Origin: Kuschelorhynchus macadamiae | Taxonomy: Eukaryota; Arthropoda; Insecta; Coleoptera; Curculionidae | Length of the DNA stretch: 64,000 nt | Direction: 5' to 3' | Assembly: GCA_030620095.1 (NCBI GenBank) | Contig: JAUTXW010000936.1 | Location: forward strand, 682,001-746,000 | In this document: piece by piece, positions 57,742 to 64,000 of the stretch | How positions within the stretch are numbered: position 1 is the first letter of the stretch | Layout: the number at the start of each line of letters is the position of its first letter | Position numbers and translations under genes: made by a program | Notes under the pieces: model-generated | The model's input: the letters and a program-made list of their open reading frames with translations, nothing else | Told to the model about the DNA's origin: nothing | The model's database searches: none

Positions 57742-58935
57742 AAAAAATAATAGCTAGAGTGGAAGCTGTCCTTGACACCTTTAAAGAAATGAAAACAGAG
57801 GAGATTCGACAAGAATTTTGAGATCAAGGAAACCACCAAAACAAAACCTGAATGCCTCTGAACAGAGGGCTCTAACAAAGCTTCGAAAGAATAAAGACAT
57901 CTCAATCCTTCCAGCAGATAAAGTAAAAGTTCACCAATAAATCCTGAAATATAAATCATACCACGGGAAAAGTCGAGCAGATGTCCTAAACTCTATGGTT
58001 TACCAAAAATGCACAACCAGGGGCGTCTATCAGACCTATCGTTAGTGCTGTCGAAAAAGCTAATTCAAAAGTAAAAAACTCGAAGCATTTCACTCGAATT
58101 ATACGAGATATTGTTTTTGAAAAAGACGCATAGTAAGCCTAGATGTCAAGTCTCTGTATCCTAGTATTCCCATCGACGAAGCATTGGACAAGATTGCTAT
58201 GAACGAGGATTTCCAGGCACATATAATACAACTTTCGGAGCACTAGTTTGAAAATGCTTACTTTCCATTTAAAGGGCAAGTATATAAACAAACAGATGGT
58301 GCTCCATTGGGGTCACCCGTAAATGCAAATTTATTTATTATATACTTTGAGAAACAAGCTTTTGAGAAAGCAAGTTTGAAGCCTAAGTTATGGATTCATT
58401 ATGTGGATGACATATTTATCAAATGTCAACATGGTCATGCAGAGCTCAAAAAATTTCTGACTCACGTTCACAATTCAATCCACCCCAGAATACAATTTAC
58501 TCTAGAGTTAGAGGAAAATAACAAACTACCATTTTTAGAAGTTCTGGTCACAAAACTGCATAACGGACATTTCGAGTACACCATGTATAGACAACCAACA
58601 CTACAGACAGATATTTAAATGCAAGATCACATCATCACCCAGCACAAATTCAAGCTATAGCCAATACCCTAATATCCAGATCCGGTCGATTAGTGCTTTA
58701 AAAACATTGCTACACAAATCGCACCATAGAGAAAGCTATTAATGCATAGGGTTCCCGAACAACGAACAGCAAAAATTATGAACCGGGAAAGCAACAAGTA
58801 GTCTTACCATATGTAAAAGGCACAACAGTCAGAATCGGAAGAATTCTTAGGAAACACAACTTACAAACAATTCCCAACTGTGAAAAGATTAACGTGGGGC
58901 AAACTAACAGGCGAATATCATCGACTATTCAACAG
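57742..58935 (+). pseudogene. PLE copy D, internally deleted and decayed
   Basis: Starts further upstream in the protein than copy C (RVEAVLDTFKEMKTEEIRQE, with KNKDISILPADKVK near 57890-57930). It then has large deletions. The reverse transcriptase core reads GSPVNANLFIIYFEKQ and HYVDDIFIKC, with FTLELEENNKLPFLEV after it. The GIY-YIG domain is cut short at VGQTNRRIS near 58920. Close similarity to copy C shows the same family. The two are in direct tandem order. Confidence 0.85.
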
Positions 58936-59090
58936 TGACGTTCATACAATATAGGCAAAAAAGCATCGCCTGCCCTACGAAAATGGCTATGTCAAAATTC
59001 TCTTAATTATTTTAAATTATTATGGTATTTTTTCTATAAAGTTAATATAAAATCCACCATCTGTCATCAAAAAAAAGTGTCGAACCACCT

Positions 59091-61364
59091 GATAATGATT
59101 TATTTCGCACGTGTGACCTGCAGATGTTTGTTGATGGACCCACTAGGATCACTCTGCATTCGGCCACTTTAATTGATTATATGTGTTGTAACCTTCCGAA
59201 GAGTGAGGTGGAGTGCAGGGTGGTCCCTGCTGGAGTTTCGGACCATGAAGAAGGATTTTGTAGGTTTAATGTTAAGCATAGTAAGTTTAAAAGAAGAACT
59301 AGGAAGGAAAATTATTTACTAGGTCAAATTACGTAAAATTTACACAAAGCTGTGCACAAGCAGACTGGCAAAGCATTTTGCTTTCGAACAATCTGTTGCA
59401 TCCATGGATCAATGGTAGACCCCTTCAATAAATCTTTTCCTGTGAGAAAGCTAAAAAGTAAAAGGAGTAAGGCTTGGGTAACCAGAGGGCTTAAAGTATC
59501 TGCCGGAAATATGCGTTCTTTATACTATATTAGAAAGTTTTTTATTTACAATGAAATTTTCACCTCATACTTTAATAAATATAGAAACATTTATAGATGT
59601 ACAATTAAGGCCGCGAAACATGCTTATTACAGACATAGAATTCTGAATAGCAATAATAAGTAGAAAGAGTCGTGGCGCATTGTTAATGAAATTAGGTGCA
59701 AAAATGGGTACAACATAGCTGATACTAACCTAACACCTAATGACTTCAATATATATTATTGTACAATAGCAGCCAATATGTCTAATAAAATTAAGAGTAA
59801 TGGAAATTTTCTCGACTTTCTAAAAAATATAAACATCAGAGATTCATTTTTCCTGACACCTACCGACGCATCTGAGCTCAAATCAATATTTTTAGATATA
59901 AAAAATACTCGCGCCTCTGGGTGGGATGGTGTCTCAATCGAAATATTCAAGGCTCTGCCGGACAATGTTTTGTCTGTTCTTTCTGAGGCCATAAATCTTT
60001 CATTTGTCAATGGCGACTTCCCATCGTGCTTGAAATTGGCAATTGTGATTCCTCTTCACAAGGGCGGTGATCACAAAAGCACTTAAAATTTTCGTTCTAT
60101 TGCTCTACTTCCAATACTTGCAAAAATTATAGAAAAGATTGTCAAAAAACGTATGCTGACTTTTTTGAAATCACAACAGATTTTAAGTCGCGCGTAGTTT
60201 GGGTTTCAAAGCAATAAAAGCACTGATGATGCTATATTTTCTTTTTTCGAAAGCCTTTATATAAAATTGAACGACAAGGAATCAGCCGCGGCTGTTTTTT
60301 GTGACCTTTCTGAGGCGTTCGATATCGTTAATCACTGTATTCTATTGGAAAAAGTAGAGATCTATGGCTTTAGAGGGGTATCGTCCAGATCATATCTTAC
60401 TGGAAGGCAAAGTGTTTGTTTCAATGACCAGACATCGGATGGTCTTAGAGTTGAGTATGGAGTACCTCAGGGCTCGGTTTTGGGCCCCATACTTTTTCTG
60501 GTATATATAAATGACTTGTCGTCGGTAAAAATAGAGGGTGCGTTTACACTATTTGCTGATGATGCCACTGTTCTCTGGCATAATACTAGTGCCACTGTTT
60601 TGAATATTCTAGTAAGTAAACATCTGCTTACGATAAAAAGTTGATCTGACGCAAACCATCTTACATTAAACACAAATAAAACTTGCGTAATGTCGTTTAA
60701 ATGTGATTTAAATGAAGTGTCCCTTAATAACTTTACATTGAATTCTCTGACAGAGAATAAGTTTTTGGGTGTCTATATCGACAAAAAGTTAAAATTTGAA
60801 AGTCACATTGCACAATTGAGCAAAAAATTGTCTTCCAATTGCTATGCATTGAGAGTAAGTAGTAACGAACTGGACTGTCATAGCTAGAAACTCCTACTTT
60901 GCTTTGATTGACTCTCACCTTAGGTACGGTATCTGTTTTTGGGGATCCTGTTCAAAGCAATTTTTCAGCTCGATTTTTGTTCTTCAGAAGAGAGCAGTTC
61001 GATACATGTGTAAGGCTAAAGTGAGGGACTCTTGTCGACCTTTATTTATTTCCCAAAGAATTCTTACGTTGACTTGTATTTTTGTCTTGGAATCTGCTTG
61101 TATGATGCACAAGAAATTTAAAGATTCAATTAATAGCAACTCTATTCACAATACGCGCTTTTCACACAGTATTGCTCCTCCTATTCCATCGTCTGCACAG
61201 GCCCTAAATTCCATCATTTATAATAGTAAGAGAATTTTCAATCATCTTTTACTAGATTTAAGGCAGGAACAAAATGAGAGGGTGTTCAGAACGAAATTAA
61301 AATCAATTCTTATCACGCGACCTTTTTATACCTTGGACGATTTTTTTCGAGACGGGCTTAATTA
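59091..61364 (+). pseudogene. Jockey-like LINE: endonuclease end and reverse transcriptase
   Basis: Opens in the endonuclease C-terminus (PTRITLHSATLIDYMCCNLP, then a SDHE motif near 59240). The linker contains KAWVTRGLKVSAGN. The reverse transcriptase follows in order: NTRASGWDGVSIEIFKAL, LAIVIPLHKGGDH, FRSIALLPILAKIIEKIV, FCDLSEAFDIVNH, YGVPQGSVLGPILFLVYIND and catalytic LFADDATVLW (near 60550-60580). Later come NKFLGVYIDKKLKFESH and the C-terminus at 61364. Single stops lie near 59660, 60084, 60197, 60642 and 60886, so decay is mild. The catalytic ADD is intact. The N-terminal part of the endonuclease and any ORF1 are missing. Confidence 0.9.
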
Positions 61365-61894
61365 GCGACATGTTTTAATTTTTTACTTGTATATTTATTA
61401 TTTAAAAATCCTTTTATCGTAATTTCTAACACCTTTTACATTTATGCTCTTTGTAGTGTTAGTAAACTGTAAAAATATTGTATCTTTTGTCTTTATACCT
61501 TTAATCTATTTTAAGTGTTGCCTACCTGCCTACATGTGTTCAGATTATTTGTTGCGTTTAGATTGACAAACAAAAATCTTTTTTGGCTTTTTCGCAACTG
61601 AAAAAGAATATTTAACTTTAAATTATATTAACCTTGCGAAATAAATGTTTAAAGAATTTAGCTATGTGTTTTTTTTTGGTACAAAAAATTTTGATTTTTT
61701 GAGGGCGGTTTTAAGTCACTATAAATTAAGTTTAAACTGTTTATGGACATACTGATTTAAGGGAGAAGCATTTTTAAGGGGTAAATAATTTTAAGAACGT
61801 AGTAATTTATTATTGCCTACCCTGTTTCAAAAGCACTGCGCACCACTGCTATTCAAAAACTATATATTTTGAGAATTGAATTTTTAACGTCAAA
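61365..61894. other. LINE 3' flank and spacer
   Basis: Probably begins with the 3' UTR of the LINE. No further motif. Confidence 0.5.
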
Positions 61895-62172
61895 ACAAAA
61901 ATAAATAAGTATAAAAAGTCTGGTGTTTATAGGTTAAAATGCGACGAATGCAATAGCTGCTATATAGGGCAAACGGAGATATTTCGATATTAAATTCAAA
62001 GAGAATAACGCCTCATATGAATTAAAAAAACCATTTCTTAGAAATGTCACATAAATTCTCTGACATAAACAAGATAGATATATTACATTATGAGCAAAAA
62101 AGTTGCAAGTTGGATTGTTTAGAGGCTATAGAAATCTATAAAGACCCAAATGTTAACTTTGTAAATTCATAA
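61895..62172 (+). pseudogene. PLE GIY-YIG endonuclease fragment
   Basis: KYKKSGVYRLKCDECNSCYI with GQTEI is the start of a PLE GIY-YIG domain. After a frame break, HKFSDINKIDILHYEQKSCK and LEAIEIYKDPNVNFVNS finish it at a stop. It resembles the 8-kb PLE piece more than copies B to D. Confidence 0.78.
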
Positions 62173-62937
62173 ACATTTGACCATAAAAAATGTACAGTTG
62201 GTTTTCTCTAACCATAATCATAAGAATTTTTGTCTGTAAATATACTTAACTTGATTGTAAATATTTTCATTGCGTTTGAAAATGTACTGGAATAAATAAA
62301 ATAAGTGACAGTTAACAAAGTAAAAATTTTGTTTTCATGTATTTGTTAAAATGTACTGTCACAAAGTAAAGGACGACACCATTAAATCTTTATTACTTTA
62401 TTATTTAACTACCGTGCGACGCCAACTTATTTGTATTTCACGTTTTACGTAGTGATCTGATCTATTTTTAATACTACATCAATACCACTTTATCGAATAG
62501 TTAATGACATTCCGTGTATTACGAAAAAAGAATATAATGGGTTTCATATTGCATTAATTATAGGTTATACACATAAATCAAACTTGACTAGTGTGGAAAA
62601 TATTTCAGGATACTTGTTGAATAGTTTGTTTGAACGACAAGTGCGAACTAAGAACATCACGAGTCTAGAAATAGATTCTTGTTATGGTTGCTGTTAAAAA
62701 TTAGACTCTAATAGTAATAATAATAATAATAATAATAATAGTAATAAGTCCGTACTGTCAGCGATGTCCAGCTGTCCGCTGTCCTAAATACCCAATATCC
62801 CTGCCCTTCCCACACCCTATACCCCTCCTAACCTTTGAAACCGCACGGAACAACTAACCTCGGTTAAGTTGCTTGAGGACTGACGCCTCCACGGACACGA
62901 GTTACCTGGACCCCCAGGGTCAAATGGTGGGACACCC
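62173..62937. other. Spacer and 5' flank of OTU-containing retroelement
   Basis: AT-rich until about 62750, with a TAA-type microsatellite at 62709-62745. Base composition then turns clearly GC-richer, probably the 5' UTR of the following ORF. Confidence 0.55.
62709..62745. repeat. (TAA)n microsatellite
   Basis: About a dozen trinucleotide units with occasional G. TAA-type tails are common at LINE 3' ends, so it may mark the end of an older element. Confidence 0.9.
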
Positions 62938-63528
62938 ATGAAAACGGAGAAAGCATCGAGCCTTGGAAAAGAGCCGCTGCCTGGGGATCGCCAGGGTATC
63001 TTTGGAGCCACTGCTGAAGGTGACAGCATGCGGGACGGTGGCGGCGAAAAGCTGAACCGGCGGGCCTTTGCCGAAAAAACTGCTACAGCCGAACCTATTC
63101 CCGAGAATTTCAGGGCCAACATTGTTGGAGACGGAAGTTGTCTGTTTCGATCGGTCAGCTTGCACATATACGGCCATCAAAACAATCATACCAAACTTCG
63201 AGAAGACGCATTGAAATACCTACGACAAAACTGGTCGGAACTTCAGATATTTTCGTTATTTCACGACGACGACATGAAGGACTTCGACAACTATTATAAG
63301 TTCATGAGCAAAACCACTACATACGGAACGAGCCTAGAAATATTTGCTCTCTCGGAAACCCAGAAGCACATCTTCCATATTTTCTCAAAACCAAGAACAA
63401 CAAGAACAAAACAGATGTGCATTAAAGAGAGACCAACAATAATAGGCAAACAAAAACATAATAAAATGATCCACCTTCTACTAAGAGTCGATCCAATGTC
63501 GGGACACTTTGAGCTTCTAACACCATAA
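62938..63528 (+). CDS. OTU-like cysteine protease domain of a probable non-LTR retroelement
   Basis: A 196-codon frame. After a basic, GC-rich N-terminal 55 residues comes the OTU fold. It has NIVGDGSCLFRSVSLHIYG with candidate catalytic Asp65 and Cys68, TYGTSLEIFALSE in the middle, and GHFELLTP with candidate His190. OTU domains cleave ubiquitin chains in cells and also occur in the polyproteins of some non-LTR retrotransposons. All three catalytic positions are present. The stop at 63526-63528 is in frame with a long further open stretch, so the true protein may be longer. Base use is distinctly less AT-rich than in the rest of the window. Confidence 0.75.
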   Translation: MKTEKASSLGKEPLPGDRQGIFGATAEGDSMRDGGGEKLNRRAFAEKTATAEPIPENFRANIVGDGSCLFRSVSLHIYGHQNNHTKLREDALKYLRQNWSELQIFSLFHDDDMKDFDNYYKFMSKTTTYGTSLEIFALSETQKHIFHIFSKPRTTRTKQMCIKERPTIIGKQKHNKMIHLLLRVDPMSGHFELLTP

Positions 63529-64000
63529 AACATCAATCCAAACAACAAAGCATCGGGCGAGCAGCGTAACGGTCGAGGACGCTGCGGGAAAGGACAGCTC
63601 GACCGAAACGATCATGACCAGGCAAAGGAAAATAGACCCACCGAAAGTGTTTTGCCGGCTAAGCTGGCACCCACCAAGGCGGGAAAGGTAGGGCAACGCA
63701 TGAGCCGCATTACAGAATCGAGCGAACCGATCATGCGCTGCCCAAATGGATACACAAATAAATCTGACACAGATGCTAACCAAACACAACAACTTGAGCC
63801 CATTACAACAGCGGATATATCGCAACGACTACCTGCAACTACCAAGGCAGGTAAATCAAGGAAGAGGTTAAAATGGACAGATGAAATGAATCGAACGGTG
63901 ATGCATTCCTACTACACCGCTACCAAACTTGAGGCAATTTCATCAGGATACGGACATAAACTTCATACACTTTTCATAGCACAATATCTAGAATACAAAT
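63529..64000 (+). CDS. Downstream continuation of the OTU ORF, open to the window end
   Basis: The same frame as 62938-63528, open after the single TAA for 157 codons until the sequence ends. It has a hydrophilic linker (PAKLAPTKAGKVGQRMSR; LPATTKAGKSRKRLKWTDE). This is followed by MNRTVMHSYYTATKLEA and HKLHTLFIAQYLEYK, a WTxEMN...YY motif I associate with arthropod non-LTR retroelement ORFs. The reverse transcriptase would lie beyond the window. The part is incomplete and its start is undefined. Confidence 0.65.

Noticed and set aside
62817..63189. Two minus-strand frames opposite the OTU ORF
   Set aside because: Antisense of a GC-rich coding region. The plus strand carries the recognisable OTU motifs.

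Overview
The window is AT-rich eukaryotic DNA from an arthropod genome, almost certainly an insect and possibly a beetle. The evidence is the set of transposon families present: DUF4817-type mariner relatives, Transib, ZMYM1-like hAT, pogo-like, Crypton, DUF7869-type, Jockey-like LINEs and Penelope-like elements (PLEs). Long (TA)n microsatellites and spliceosomal introns inside transposase genes fit this. I found no convincing single-copy host protein gene. The only candidate host-type RNA gene is one tRNA-like sequence at 17597-17669.

Layout. 1-5 kb: (TA)n tracts, a decayed LINE reverse transcriptase and a transposase fragment. 5.57-7.72 kb: a mariner-like element with about 500-bp inverted arms. 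7.8-8.4 kb: an inverted PLE remnant with a hammerhead-ribozyme-like motif. 8.7-9.27 kb: a MITE-like palindrome. 12.10-15.01 kb: a near-complete hAT element with a perfect 8-bp target duplication. 15.6-18.6 kb: a decayed Transib transposase (RAG1 relative) containing the tRNA-like sequence. 19.96-20.31 kb: another MITE-like element. 21.23-24.16 kb: a second mariner-like element with about 690-bp arms. 24.47-27.60 kb: a mariner remnant split by a pogo-like element. 27.7-28.65 kb: a Crypton-type tyrosine recombinase remnant.

29.4-37.3 kb is the most interesting part. A DUF7869-type gene lies on the minus strand between imperfect inverted arms, with iterated subterminal motifs. I read it as a large DNA transposon. 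Its coding exon is split by a 1,123-bp Transib-like element with CACAGTG ends and a CGATC duplication. Its intron holds a second pogo-like element.

38.3-48 kb carries a PLE end, LINE fragments, an IS630/Tc1-like transposase with an inverted partial copy, a second hAT pseudogene, dispersed repeats and the start of a third DUF4817 element. 48.5-58.9 kb is PLE-dominated, with inverted and tandem copies, one split by a 5'-truncated LINE with an RNase H domain. 59.1-61.4 kb is a Jockey-like LINE. 62.9-64 kb opens the 5' part of a retroelement ORF with an OTU-like cysteine protease domain, running off the window.

Nearly every coding region is broken by stops, frameshifts or insertions, so the genes do not work together as a pathway. 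What the window preserves is a layered insertion history: Transib-like into DUF7869 element, pogo into DUF7869 element, pogo into mariner, LINE into PLE. It also carries several PLE-linked ribozyme-like motifs.
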